This document shows, piece after piece, positions 1-6,321 of a stretch of 9,962 nucleotides of DNA. The DNA is from Gemmatimonadota bacterium. GTDB taxonomy: Bacteria > Gemmatimonadota > Gemmatimonadetes > Longimicrobiales > RSA9. Numbering within the stretch: position 1 is the first letter of the stretch; every line of letters starts with the position of its first letter. The DNA lies in assembly GCA_019689775.1 (NCBI GenBank), contig JADGGV010000105.1, positions 1 through 9,962 of the forward strand, written 5' to 3'. Position numbers and translations under genes: made by a program. The notes under the pieces were generated by a model. The model saw nothing but the letters and a program-made list of their open reading frames with translations, had not been told where the DNA came from and ran no database searches.

Positions 1-314
1 GCGCGGAGGCGCGCCCGGCCGACGTCGAGGTTGACGTCGTCGACCACGACGAGCAGGTCGTGGGCGACGTCGACGCCCTCGCGGGCGAGGAGGGGCGCGA
101 GCGCGGCGCCGCTCCGGTTCATGTACGTCAGGGGCTCGACGAGCCGGACGGGCCGATCATCGACGAGGCCGGCGGTGGTGCGGGCGGGACCGACCACCTG
201 GAACTCGGGGAAGGCGAACTCGCGCCGAAGCGCCTCGACCACCCACCACCCCACATTGTGCCGGGTGGCCTCGTACTCCCGGCCGGGGTTGCCGAGGCCA
301 CACACGAGCTTCAC
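1..314 (-). CDS. pth: Peptidyl-tRNA hydrolase, 5' part (runs off the window)
   Basis: Cytosolic enzyme that hydrolyses the ester bond of peptidyl-tRNAs released from stalled ribosomes, recycling the tRNA. About 104 codons are present; the 3' part lies beyond position 1. The start is GTG at 314-312, giving MKLVCGLGNPGREYE, the family N-terminus. Visible family signatures are GLGNPG (residues 6-11, with the tRNA-contacting Asn9), the catalytic His19 in TRHNVGW, the TYMNRSG motif with its substrate-binding Met-Asn pair, and the LLVVVDDVNLD strand with the catalytic-site Asp, matching the VVVHDELDL segment of other Pth proteins. It starts 20 bases after the rplY stop, the usual prs-rplY-pth order, so it is probably co-transcribed with them. 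I see no clear Shine-Dalgarno sequence before the GTG. Identity is certain; only the exact start is open. Confidence 0.95.
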   Translation of the reverse strand, partial: MKLVCGLGNPGREYEATRHNVGWWVVEALRREFAFPEFQVVGPARTTAGLVDDRPVRLVEPLTYMNRSGAALAPLLAREGVDVAHDLLVVVDDVNLDVGRARLR

Positions 315-334
315 GGCGATCGGCGCGGGGAGGC

Positions 335-991
335 CTAGGCCTCCTCCTCCTCGGCGCGGCGGCGGATCACCTCGGGCTCGGACGTGGCCGCGCGCTCCTC
401 GGCCTCGGCCGCCGCCTCGGCCGCCGCGACGGTCGGCGGCGTCACGGAGCAGATCGTGACATCGCCGTCCATGAGGATCTCGGCGCCGCCGGGCGGTGTG
501 ATGTCCCGCACGTGGATCGAATCGCCGACCTCGAGGCCGGAGACGTCGACCTCGATGGCCTCGGGGATGTGCTCGACATCCACGCGAAGCTCGATGTCGG
601 TGACGTTCGGGTGCAGGATCCCGCCCGCGCGGACGCCGGCCGGCGTGCCGACGAGGCGGACGGGGACGGCGACCTCGACGCGCTCACCCGCGTGGATCTG
701 GTAGAAGTCGACGTGCAGGATCTGGCGCGTGGCCGGGTCCACCTGGACCTCGCGCACGAGCGAACGGACCTCGCCGCGCTCGCCGTCGAGCTTGAGGTGG
801 ATGATCGTGTTCTCGACGGAGATCCGCGAGAAGAGGAGCGCGATGTCGTGCGTATCCACGGACAGCAGGCGGGTCTGCTCGCCGTGGCCGTAGACGACGG
901 CCGGCGTGCGGCCCGCGGCGCGCAGCTTACGCGCGCCCGACTTGCCGGTCTCCTGCCGGCGCTGCGCGGAGAGCGTGGCTTTGGCGGCCAT
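335..991 (-). CDS. rplY: 50S ribosomal protein bL25, long Ctc/TL5-type form
   Basis: Binds 5S rRNA in the central protuberance of the large ribosomal subunit. At 218 residues this is the two-domain Ctc/TL5 form, not the roughly 94-residue E. coli form. Residues 1 to about 97 are the 5S-binding domain (TGKSGARKLRAAGRTPAVVYG near the start; HVDFYQI at its end) and about 98-185 are the all-beta C-terminal domain (HPNVTDIEL, GLEVGDSIHVRDI). The last 30 or so residues form an Ala/Glu-rich acidic tail ending in EEEEA, likely disordered. The ATG at 991-989 follows a strong AAGGAGA ribosome-binding site at 999-1005, which overlaps the prs stop codon. Only 13 bases separate it from prs and 20 from pth, so the three genes form one operon. 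Identity is secure from both domains. Confidence 0.96.
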   Translation of the reverse strand: MAAKATLSAQRRQETGKSGARKLRAAGRTPAVVYGHGEQTRLLSVDTHDIALLFSRISVENTIIHLKLDGERGEVRSLVREVQVDPATRQILHVDFYQIHAGERVEVAVPVRLVGTPAGVRAGGILHPNVTDIELRVDVEHIPEAIEVDVSGLEVGDSIHVRDITPPGGAEILMDGDVTICSVTPPTVAAAEAAAEAEERAATSEPEVIRRRAEEEEA

Positions 992-998
992 TCGGGGT

Positions 999-1005
999 TC
1001 TCCTT
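999..1005 (-). promoter_or_regulatory. Ribosome-binding site of rplY overlapping the prs stop
   Basis: On the minus strand the sequence AAGGAGA lies 7 bases before the rplY ATG (991-989). Its first base belongs to the prs TGA stop (1007-1005), so a ribosome finishing prs ends on the rplY initiation site. This supports translational coupling and fixes the rplY start. Confidence 0.75.
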
Positions 1006-1955
1006 CAGTCGAAGAGCTGACTGACCGACTCGTTCGAGTGCGTGAACCAGATCGCGCGGGCGAGCAGCGGCCCGACCGAGAGCACGGTCAGCTTGGGGAA
1101 ACGCTTCTCCGGCGGCACGAACAGCGTGTCCGTGACGACGACCTCGGCGACGGGCGAGCGCTGGAGGCGCTCGACGGCGGGGCCGGAGAGGAGCGCGTGG
1201 GTGGCCGCGGCGTAGACGGTCCGGGCGCCGCGGTCGAGGAGAGCGTGGATGACGCTCTCCAGCGTCCCGGCGGTGTCGATCATGTCGTCGACGATGACGC
1301 AGGTGCGCCCCGCGACGTCGCCGACCACGGTGAGCACCTCGGCGATGTTGTGGGCCGGCCGGCGCTTGTCGATGATCGCGAAGGAGGCGTCGAGGCGGCG
1401 GGCGAAGCCGCGGGCCATCTTGGCCGCGCCGACGTCGGGCGCCACGATCACGGGCGCATCCAGGTTCTTATCCCGGAAATAGCTGGTCAGGACGGGCGCG
1501 GCGTAGAGGTGGTCGACCGGGACGTCGAAGAAGCCCTGGATCTGGTGCGTATGGAAGTCGATGCCGAGGACGCGATCGGCGCCGGCGGCCTGGATCAGGT
1601 CCGCGACCAGCTTCGCGCCGATGGCGACGCGGGGCTGATCCTTCCGGTCCTGCCGCGAGTAGCCGTAGTACGGCATCACCACCGTGACGCGCGCGGCCGA
1701 GGCCCGCCGGGCCGCGTCCACCATCAGGAGCAGCTCCATCAGGTTGTCGGCCGGCGGCGGCGTCGGTTGGATGATGTAGGCGTCGCGGCCCCGCGCGTTC
1801 TCGTTGATGCGGACGAAGATCTCTCCGTCCGCGAAGCGCTTGGCCGTGACATCCGCGAGCGGGATCTCGATCCGCTGCGCGACTTCCTCGGCCAGTGGCC
1901 GGTTCGCGGTCCCGGCGATGACGAGCAGGGGCGCGTGCGAGGTGGTCTCCGGCAT
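1005..1955 (-). CDS. prs: Ribose-phosphate pyrophosphokinase (PRPP synthetase), class I
   Basis: Transfers pyrophosphate from ATP to ribose 5-phosphate to make PRPP, the precursor of purine, pyrimidine, NAD, histidine and tryptophan synthesis; cytosolic. The 316 residues match the usual length. Motifs in order: FADGE (41-45), the ATP-binding YGYSRQDRK (97-105), DFHTHQIQGFFDVP (133-146, the flexible catalytic region), DKRRP (196-200) and the PRPP loop VDDMIDTAGT (222-231). The segment usually reading SPDxGGxxRAR is APDVGAAKMAR (172-182), a family variation and not a defect. The ATG at 1955-1953 gives the expected N-terminus, but no Shine-Dalgarno sequence precedes it. A TTGACA box about 65 bases upstream suggests a promoter of its own, followed by rplY and pth. 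Identity is certain. Confidence 0.97.
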   Translation of the reverse strand: MPETTSHAPLLVIAGTANRPLAEEVAQRIEIPLADVTAKRFADGEIFVRINENARGRDAYIIQPTPPPADNLMELLLMVDAARRASAARVTVVMPYYGYSRQDRKDQPRVAIGAKLVADLIQAAGADRVLGIDFHTHQIQGFFDVPVDHLYAAPVLTSYFRDKNLDAPVIVAPDVGAAKMARGFARRLDASFAIIDKRRPAHNIAEVLTVVGDVAGRTCVIVDDMIDTAGTLESVIHALLDRGARTVYAAATHALLSGPAVERLQRSPVAEVVVTDTLFVPPEKRFPKLTVLSVGPLLARAIWFTHSNESVSQLFD

Positions 1956-1996
1956 GGACGAATGCTCGTGCTACAAACGACGATCGACGGCCGCGG

Positions 1997-2026
1997 AACC
2001 TACCCGCGCGCGCGAGAACGTGTCAA
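1997..2026 (-). promoter_or_regulatory. Candidate sigma-70-type promoter for prs-rplY-pth
   Basis: On the minus strand a perfect TTGACA (2026-2021) is followed after 18 bases by TAGGTT (2002-1997), which matches the -10 consensus at 3 of 6 positions. Transcription would start near 1990, leaving a leader of about 35 bases. The box lies 12 bases past the stop of the upstream gene and in the only gap before prs, where a perfect -35 hexamer stands out against the GC-rich background. The weak -10 keeps confidence moderate. Confidence 0.42.
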
Positions 2027-2038
2027 CGCCGCCCCCCC

Positions 2039-2674
2039 TCATCGGCGCCCCTCCAGCGGGGCGACGAGCTCGGGGCGGGCGCGGAACGGCGGCAAATGGA
2101 CGTCCGCAAGCCGCGCCATGGTCCGCTGAAAGATGGCCTGGCCGCGCGAGCCGGCCTCGCCCACCGCGGCCACGTACTCCTGCACCGCGCGCTTGAGGCC
2201 AAGGTGCGGCTCGAGGAGCGCCGCGAAGGTGATCGCGTTGTCGACGTGCGTAGCGATCACGGCTTCCTCGGCCCGCGCGAGGGCGAGGTCGATGAGGCGC
2301 TCGGTCTCATCGTTCTTACGCTGGCGCTCGCGGACGCCGCGGACCAGCGCCTCCGGCGAAAAGCGGCGCCACCCCTCCTCGGCAGGCTCGCCGTCGTGCG
2401 ACGCCACGAGCGTCGGCGCGGCGCCCGACTCGGCCCGCTCGAGCGCGACGAGGACGCGGGTGCGGACGGCGGTCGCGACCGGCTCGTGGACCCGCATCTC
2501 GCGGAGATAGCGTTCGAGCGCGGCATCGAACTCGAGCCGCCCGTGAAGGAGCGCCTGGAACTCGAAGGCGTGGGCCGTCTGCGTATCGACGAGGGCCTCG
2601 AGCGCCATCGCCGTGGCGACCTGGAACCGTCGCCTGACCGGCTCCGGCAGGCGGCGGATCCCGGGAGCAGGCAT
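2039..2674 (-). CDS. Unrecognised Ala/Arg/Glu-rich helical protein with a possible internal repeat
   Basis: I do not recognise this 211-residue protein. It has no signal peptide or membrane segment and looks almost wholly alpha-helical and cytosolic. Two stretches, about residues 17-78 and 128-189, align without gaps at roughly one identity in four. They share a T-x4-A-x2-F-x-A-L-L-x3-L-x4-A-[LV]-x2-Y pattern, and a charged linker with SHDGEPAEEGWRRF sits between them. Two ATG codons are adjacent (2677 and 2674). The second is preferred because GGAGG (2684-2680) lies 5 bases before it but only 2 before the first. The gene sits between tRNA-Gln and prs, a pair often adjacent in other bacteria, so it may be an insertion specific to this lineage. 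Codon use resembles its neighbours. The coding call is supported by the ribosome-binding site and by the lack of a competing gene; function is unknown. Confidence 0.8.
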   Translation of the reverse strand: MPAPGIRRLPEPVRRRFQVATAMALEALVDTQTAHAFEFQALLHGRLEFDAALERYLREMRVHEPVATAVRTRVLVALERAESGAAPTLVASHDGEPAEEGWRRFSPEALVRGVRERQRKNDETERLIDLALARAEEAVIATHVDNAITFAALLEPHLGLKRAVQEYVAAVGEAGSRGQAIFQRTMARLADVHLPPFRARPELVAPLEGRR

Positions 2675-2677
2675 CAT

Positions 2678-2684
2678 CTCCTCC
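2678..2684 (-). promoter_or_regulatory. Ribosome-binding site deciding between two adjacent ATG codons
   Basis: The minus strand reads GGAGGAG directly followed by ATGATG. Spacing from GGAGG is 2 bases to the first ATG (2677) and 5 bases to the second (2674). The second is therefore the more efficient start, although the two proteins differ by one methionine only. Confidence 0.6.
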
Positions 2685-2770
2685 AGTGACGTGATCGCGA
2701 CCTATCCGACCGAAGAGGCCGCTCACCCCGCACTCCCGGCACCGGGCGCCGGCCGCGCGCTGTTCGGGAA

Positions 2771-2841
2771 TTCCCGGGGGTGGATTCGAACCACCATTAG
2801 GGGATCCAAAGTCCCCCGTCCTGCCCTTAGACGACCCGGGA
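2771..2841 (-). tRNA. tRNA-Gln (anticodon UUG)
   Basis: The minus strand folds into a full cloverleaf of 71 bases. The acceptor stem pairs TCCCGGG (2841-2835) with CCCGGGA (2778-2772). The D arm is GTC/GAC with a 9-base loop. The anticodon arm is GGGGA/TCCCC around the loop CTTTGGA (anticodon TTG), the variable loop is 4 bases, and the T arm is GGTGG/CCACC around TTCGAAT. The discriminator base is A (2771) and CCA is not encoded. The first pair is U1-A72, the weak pair typical of tRNA-Gln. Together with A73 this is compatible with the indirect route, in which GluRS charges the tRNA and GatCAB amidates it (inference). The gene lies about 110 bases past the ispE stop, upstream of the unknown gene and prs. 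Confidence 0.96.
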
Positions 2842-2951
2842 GCGTCGGCGGCGGCGCGCTCGCGGCGCCGCGTTCCGGGGACCGTTCGCGCGGTCCCGGG
2901 AAAGCACAAGAAGTTAACGGTGGTGTCGGTGTCGAGCAACCGCGGGCGGCC
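2842..2951 (-). other. ispE to tRNA-Gln spacer with an imperfect inverted repeat
   Basis: This 110-base spacer contains an inverted repeat at 2875-2899. Arms CCGGGGACCG and CGGTCCCGG pair with one bulged G around a 6-base loop. No T-run follows on either strand, so it is not a typical intrinsic terminator; it could slow transcription or be a processing signal for the tRNA. Between the ispE stop and the repeat lies the only AT-rich patch, around GTTAACTTCTTGTG (minus strand, about 2920-2907). It could contain a tRNA promoter, but I cannot fit a convincing -35/-10 pair. Confidence 0.3.
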
Positions 2952-3830
2952 TCAGCCGAGCAGATCCTCGCGCGTGGGCGCGGCCGTCGCGGTCTCGATG
3001 AAGTCGACGTCCGGGAACGCCGCCCGGAGGGCGGCGGCGGCGGCGGCGCGCTGCGTCCGCGTGCGGAAGATGCCGAACAGAGCGGAGCCGCTGCCGGTGA
3101 GGAGCGCGAGCTCGGCGCCGGCGTCGAGGAGCGCGGCCTTGAGCGCGGCGAGGACGGGAAAGCGCTCGAAGAGGACGGGCTCGAAGTCGTTGGTGGCGCG
3201 GGCGGCGAGAGCGGTCCAGGTCCGGAACGTGGAGGCGTCGTGGATGCGCGCCTCGGGCGCCCAGGCGCCGGCGCGGTGCTGGTCGAGGGCGCGGAACGCC
3301 TCGGGCGTGCTGATGGCGAAGGGCGGGATGGCGAGGAGGACGGGCGCGCGGGGCGGCTCGGGGAGCGGGAGGATGCGCTCGCCGCGTCCCCAGGCGAGGG
3401 CGAGGGCGGCGTCGGCGAGGAAGAAGGGGACGTCGCTGCCGAGCCGGGCGGCGAGGTGGCCGAGGCGGTCGGCGCCGAGACGGGCGCCGTGGAGCTCGTC
3501 GAGGGCGCGGAGCGTGGCGGCGGCGTCGCTGGAGCCGCCGCCGAGGCCGGCGCCGGTTGGGATGCGCTTGACGAGGTGGACATCGAGGCCGGGCTCCAGC
3601 CCGGCGGCCTCGAAGTAGGCGGCGGCGGCGCGGTGGACGAGGTTGCGTTCGGGCGGGCCGAGATCGGGGCCGTCGATCCGGAGCCGGATGCCGGGGGGGC
3701 CGAGTTGGAGCTCGAGCTCGTCGGCCAGATCGAGGGCGCAGAAGATGGTCTCGAGCTGATGGAAGCCGTCGGCCTCGCGGGCCAGGACGGCGAGGTAGAG
3801 GTTGAGCTTGGCGGGCGCGCGGACCCTCAC
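2952..3830 (-). CDS. ispE: 4-diphosphocytidyl-2-C-methyl-D-erythritol kinase
   Basis: GHMP-family kinase that phosphorylates CDP-methylerythritol at the 2-hydroxyl, the fourth step of the non-mevalonate (MEP) route to isoprenoids; cytosolic. The 292 residues match the family. The N-terminus APAKLNLYL carries the catalytic Lys8, DGFHQLETI (21-29) matches the substrate-binding DGYHEL motif, and PTGAGLGGGSSDAA (91-104) is the ATP-binding glycine-rich loop. GSDVPFF (131-137) carries the catalytic Asp133, NDFEP follows at 214-218, and TGSGSALFG (245-253) is the third GHMP motif. The start is GTG at 3830-3828, overlapping the TGA of the upstream membrane-protein gene as GTGA. There is no separate ribosome-binding site, so translation is probably coupled. 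It is the last protein gene of the hflX-ispE run and precedes tRNA-Gln. Confidence 0.97.
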   Translation of the reverse strand: MRVRAPAKLNLYLAVLAREADGFHQLETIFCALDLADELELQLGPPGIRLRIDGPDLGPPERNLVHRAAAAYFEAAGLEPGLDVHLVKRIPTGAGLGGGSSDAAATLRALDELHGARLGADRLGHLAARLGSDVPFFLADAALALAWGRGERILPLPEPPRAPVLLAIPPFAISTPEAFRALDQHRAGAWAPEARIHDASTFRTWTALAARATNDFEPVLFERFPVLAALKAALLDAGAELALLTGSGSALFGIFRTRTQRAAAAAALRAAFPDVDFIETATAAPTREDLLG

Positions 3831-4909
3831 CGCTCCCCCCCGTGGCGGGCGGACGGGAGCGCCGCCTCCACCTGCTCCTCGACGGTGCGCTCGCCGGCCT
3901 TGACGTCGCGCCAGGAGAAGCCCAGGCGCCAGAGGTAGAAGAGGCCGATGAGGTTCACGGGGATGAAGCCGCCCAGGTGGAAGCCGACGGCGAAGGCGAT
4001 GGCGCGGTTGGGGTCGACGGCCCAGAGCGCGACGAGTCCCTTCTTGACGGCGAACTCGAAGACGCCGAAGAACCCGGGCGACGAGGGCACCGCGACGGCG
4101 AAGCTGACGATCGATTGGAGGAAGAGCGCCGCGGTGAACGGCACGCGGATGCCGAAGGCGAGGAGGCCGAGCCAGTAGGAGAACGCGCCGACGAGCCAGA
4201 GGAAGGCGGACCAGGCGACGACGCGGGCGAGCAGGCCCGGATCGCGGATGGCGCCGAGGCTGCCGATGAGCGTCTCGAGGGCGTCGACCACGGGGCGCCG
4301 GAAGGCCCGCGGGAGCGAGCGTTCGACGACGGCCTCGGCGGCGGCGACGACGCGTCGGGGCCAGATCAGCATGGCGAGCAGGACCACGGCGATGATCGCG
4401 AACGCGATGCCGAGGCCGGTCGCCGCGGTCCGCATGCTGCGCCCGACCTCGCCACCCGCCTGGCCGACGGCCGCGAGCGCGACGAACGTGTATGCGACGA
4501 GCGTGAGGCCGTCGAAGAGGCGCTCGAGGACGAGCGAGCCGAGGGACGCGACGACGGGGATCGGCTCGAGGCGCGAGATGACCCAGGCCCGCAGGAACTC
4601 GCCGACGCGCGCCGGCAGCAGGTTGTTCGCCATGAAGCCGATGGTTGTCGCGCCGAAGCGGGAGCGGAACGACGTGCTCGGCGCGACGGGCGCGAGGAGC
4701 GCCCTCCAGCGCCAGGCCCGGATCCAGAAGGGGAGCGTCGCGGCGGCGACGGCTAGAAGGAAGAGCGCGGGGTCGGCGCGGCGGAGCTGCGTCATCACCT
4801 CGCGCGGATCGACATCGCGGAGCGCGTAGGCGAGGAAACCCACGCTGAGGGCGATGCCGACGATGGCGCGCCAGTCGACCGAGCGGCGCGCGCGAGGCGG
4901 GTTCGTCAC
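3827..4909 (-). CDS. YbhN/LPG-synthase-TM-type integral membrane protein (possible lipid flippase family)
   Basis: A 360-residue inner-membrane protein of the lysylphosphatidylglycerol synthase transmembrane family (formerly UPF0104, related to AglD/YbhN). Hydrophobic segments lie around residues 14-30, 48-65, 112-148, 163-183, 230-253, 257-276 and 303-328. Family hallmarks are MANNLLPARVGEFLRAW (93-109) and the SSPGFFGVFEFAV loop (276-288). The C-terminus is a short charged cytosolic tail. It lacks the soluble aminoacyl-transferase domain of full-length MprF, so it is the membrane part alone; the family is linked to moving or modifying lipid-anchored substrates, but the substrate here is unknown. 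I chose GTG 4909-4907 because it overlaps the preceding stop as GTGA and the family sequence begins there; upstream codons in this frame read as an Arg/Ala-rich shadow. Next to ispE it might act on polyprenyl-linked substrates (inference). Confidence 0.9.
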   Translation of the reverse strand: MTNPPRARRSVDWRAIVGIALSVGFLAYALRDVDPREVMTQLRRADPALFLLAVAAATLPFWIRAWRWRALLAPVAPSTSFRSRFGATTIGFMANNLLPARVGEFLRAWVISRLEPIPVVASLGSLVLERLFDGLTLVAYTFVALAAVGQAGGEVGRSMRTAATGLGIAFAIIAVVLLAMLIWPRRVVAAAEAVVERSLPRAFRRPVVDALETLIGSLGAIRDPGLLARVVAWSAFLWLVGAFSYWLGLLAFGIRVPFTAALFLQSIVSFAVAVPSSPGFFGVFEFAVKKGLVALWAVDPNRAIAFAVGFHLGGFIPVNLIGLFYLWRLGFSWRDVKAGERTVEEQVEAALPSARHGGER

Positions 4910-5553
4910 GAGGTGGCGAGCTGGAGGAGGTCGAAGAGCTCGCGGACCAGGTCGGGGGCGCGCGGGTCGCGGGCGGCGACGGCGGCCTCGACCGGTGCGC
5001 GGAGCTCGAGCGCGCGGCGCAGCGCGCGCTCGCCCCGATAGAAGAACCGCTCGACGGGGACCGCGTCGGTCGGCGCCGCCGGGCGGGCGTAGCGCTCGAA
5101 CAGCTCGTCGCGGAGCGTGCGGAGCCGGCTGAACGCGGGCCCGGGGCGAGGCTCGTCGCCCGCCCGGAGCGCCGCGGCGGCCGAGGCCAGGACGTCGTGC
5201 GCCGCGCGGTAGACGTCGAGCCACCCGGACTTTACGGGCGCGTCGAGGCGCTGCACGATCCGCGTGATCGCTTCGACGGCGGCGAGCGTCTCGGCGAGGA
5301 CGGGGAACGCGCGAAGCCCGGCGGCGCGGCCGAGCGCGCGCTGCCGCTCGAGGACGCGGCGCAGCGGCGCGCGGTCCCGCGGGTTGGTCCGCAGCACGCG
5401 CACGGCGGCGTCGAGCTCGGCGCGGATGGCGTCGGCCTCGCGGCCGGCGAACGCGCGGAACGCGGCCTCGCGTTCGTCGCCATCGGCGAGGCGGTCCGGC
5501 CCGGCGGCCCCCGCGGCGGCGTGGCGGGCGAAGAGATCCTCGAGGCTGTGCAT
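4906..5553 (-). CDS. Helical protein resembling an Hpt domain without the phospho-accepting histidine
   Basis: A 215-residue soluble helical protein. Residues about 32-98 follow the pattern of histidine-phosphotransfer (Hpt/CheA-P1) domains. A helix (AFRAFAGREADAIRAELDAA) is followed by a short link with PRD at 58-60, then the helix that normally carries HTLKGSA and, after a Gly-Leu, a further helix ending in an ETLAAVEAI-like segment. Here the signature reads RQRALGRAAGL, with Gln71 where the phosphorylated His is expected and Gly75 at the conserved glycine. The remaining about 115 residues are two or three more helices, including VERFFYRGERALRRALELR (about 165-183). The ATG at 5553 is 3 bases after the pdxJ stop, and its TGA overlaps the GTG of the membrane-protein gene. 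The Hpt link is by eye only; a plain helical hypothetical protein is the alternative. Coding status is well supported by the packing. Confidence 0.82.
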   Translation of the reverse strand: MHSLEDLFARHAAAGAAGPDRLADGDEREAAFRAFAGREADAIRAELDAAVRVLRTNPRDRAPLRRVLERQRALGRAAGLRAFPVLAETLAAVEAITRIVQRLDAPVKSGWLDVYRAAHDVLASAAAALRAGDEPRPGPAFSRLRTLRDELFERYARPAAPTDAVPVERFFYRGERALRRALELRAPVEAAVAARDPRAPDLVRELFDLLQLATS

Positions 5554-5556
5554 CGG

Positions 5557-6321
5557 CTACTCGCGCTCCGTCGAGCGGCGCGCTCGGCGGACGATCTCGG
5601 CCATCTCGCGCACCGCGCGCTCGAGCCCCACCAGCACGGCGCGGCTGATGACGCTGTGGCCGATGTTCAGCTCCTCGATCTCGGGGATGGCGGCGACCGG
5701 GGTGACGTTCTCGTAGGTCAAGCCGTGGCCCGCGTGCACGTCGAGGCCGAGCGAGGCGCCGAGGGAGGCGGCCCGGCGCAGGCGCTCGAGCTGCCGCGCA
5801 ATGGCTGCCCGGCCGGCGGCGGTGCCGCGGAGCTTCCAGGCCTCGGCGAACTCGCCGGTGTGGAGCTCGACGGCGTCGGCGCCGAGCGTGGCGGCGGCGC
5901 GGACGGCGTCGTCGTCCGGGTCGATGAAGAGGGAGGTGCGGATGGCGGCGTCGCGGAGGCGGCGCACGGCGTCGGCGACGCGGCCGCGGGCGTCGGCATC
6001 GCGGAGCGCGAGGCCGCCCTCGGTCGTGATCTCCTCGCGCCGCTCCGGCACGAGCGTGGCCTCCATGGGCCGGACCTCGAGCGCGATGTCGACGACGTCG
6101 CCGGCGGCGGCGAGCTCGAGGTTGACGCCGGTGCGGACGGTCGCGCCGAGGAGCCGGAGGTCGCGGTCCTGGATGTGGCGGCGGTCCTCCCGGAGATGGA
6201 CCGTGATGCCGTCGGCGCCGCCGAGCTCCGCGAGGACGGCGGCGCGAACGGGATCGGGCTCGTCGGTCCGGCGCGCCTGCCGGATCGTGGCCACGTGGTC
6301 GATGTTGATCTGGAGCCGCAT
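5557..6321 (-). CDS. pdxJ: Pyridoxine 5'-phosphate synthase
   Basis: Condenses 3-amino-2-oxopropyl phosphate with 1-deoxy-D-xylulose 5-phosphate to give pyridoxine 5'-phosphate, the ring-closing step of the DXP-dependent vitamin B6 route. It is a cytosolic TIM-barrel enzyme. The 254 residues match the family length. Signatures: NIDHVATIRQAR (6-17), HLREDRRHIQDRD (42-54, active-site His42, Arg44, His49), NLEL (67-70), the VPERREEITTEGG loop (91-103), SLFIDPD (130-136), VELHTG (151-156), the HAGHGLTYEN loop with catalytic His196, and the C-terminal phosphate loop ELNIGHSVISRAV (217-229). The ATG at 6321-6319 shares one base with the TGA of the upstream gene (TGATG), so translation is coupled; no Shine-Dalgarno sequence is seen. 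All key residues are present. PdxJ and IspE both draw on deoxyxylulose phosphate, a possible metabolic reason for sharing an operon (inference). Confidence 0.97.
   Translation of the reverse strand: MRLQINIDHVATIRQARRTDEPDPVRAAVLAELGGADGITVHLREDRRHIQDRDLRLLGATVRTGVNLELAAAGDVVDIALEVRPMEATLVPERREEITTEGGLALRDADARGRVADAVRRLRDAAIRTSLFIDPDDDAVRAAATLGADAVELHTGEFAEAWKLRGTAAGRAAIARQLERLRRAASLGASLGLDVHAGHGLTYENVTPVAAIPEIEELNIGHSVISRAVLVGLERAVREMAEIVRRARRSTERE

Noticed and set aside
906..2129. 407-codon open frame on the plus strand opposite prs and rplY
   Set aside because: It is antisense to two unmistakable conserved genes, its translation is Asp/Arg/Gly/Val-rich low complexity, and it spans three minus-strand genes; a GC-rich shadow.
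2766..2775. Perfect 10-base palindrome GGGAATTCCC at the tRNA 3' end
   Set aside because: Half of it is the tRNA acceptor end; a chance palindrome is the simpler explanation and no attachment-site partner or integrase is present.
2875..2899. Inverted repeat after ispE as an intrinsic terminator
   Set aside because: No T-run follows the hairpin on either strand, so it is reported only as an inverted repeat.
2613..3938. 441-codon plus-strand open frame opposite ispE
   Set aside because: It crosses the tRNA-Gln gene and the antisense of ispE, and its Glu/Gly/Ala-rich translation has no domain pattern.
4910..5224. N-terminal extension of the membrane-protein gene
   Set aside because: The extension lies wholly inside the Hpt-like gene, is Arg/Pro-rich and lacks family similarity; the GTG overlapping the previous stop is the better start.
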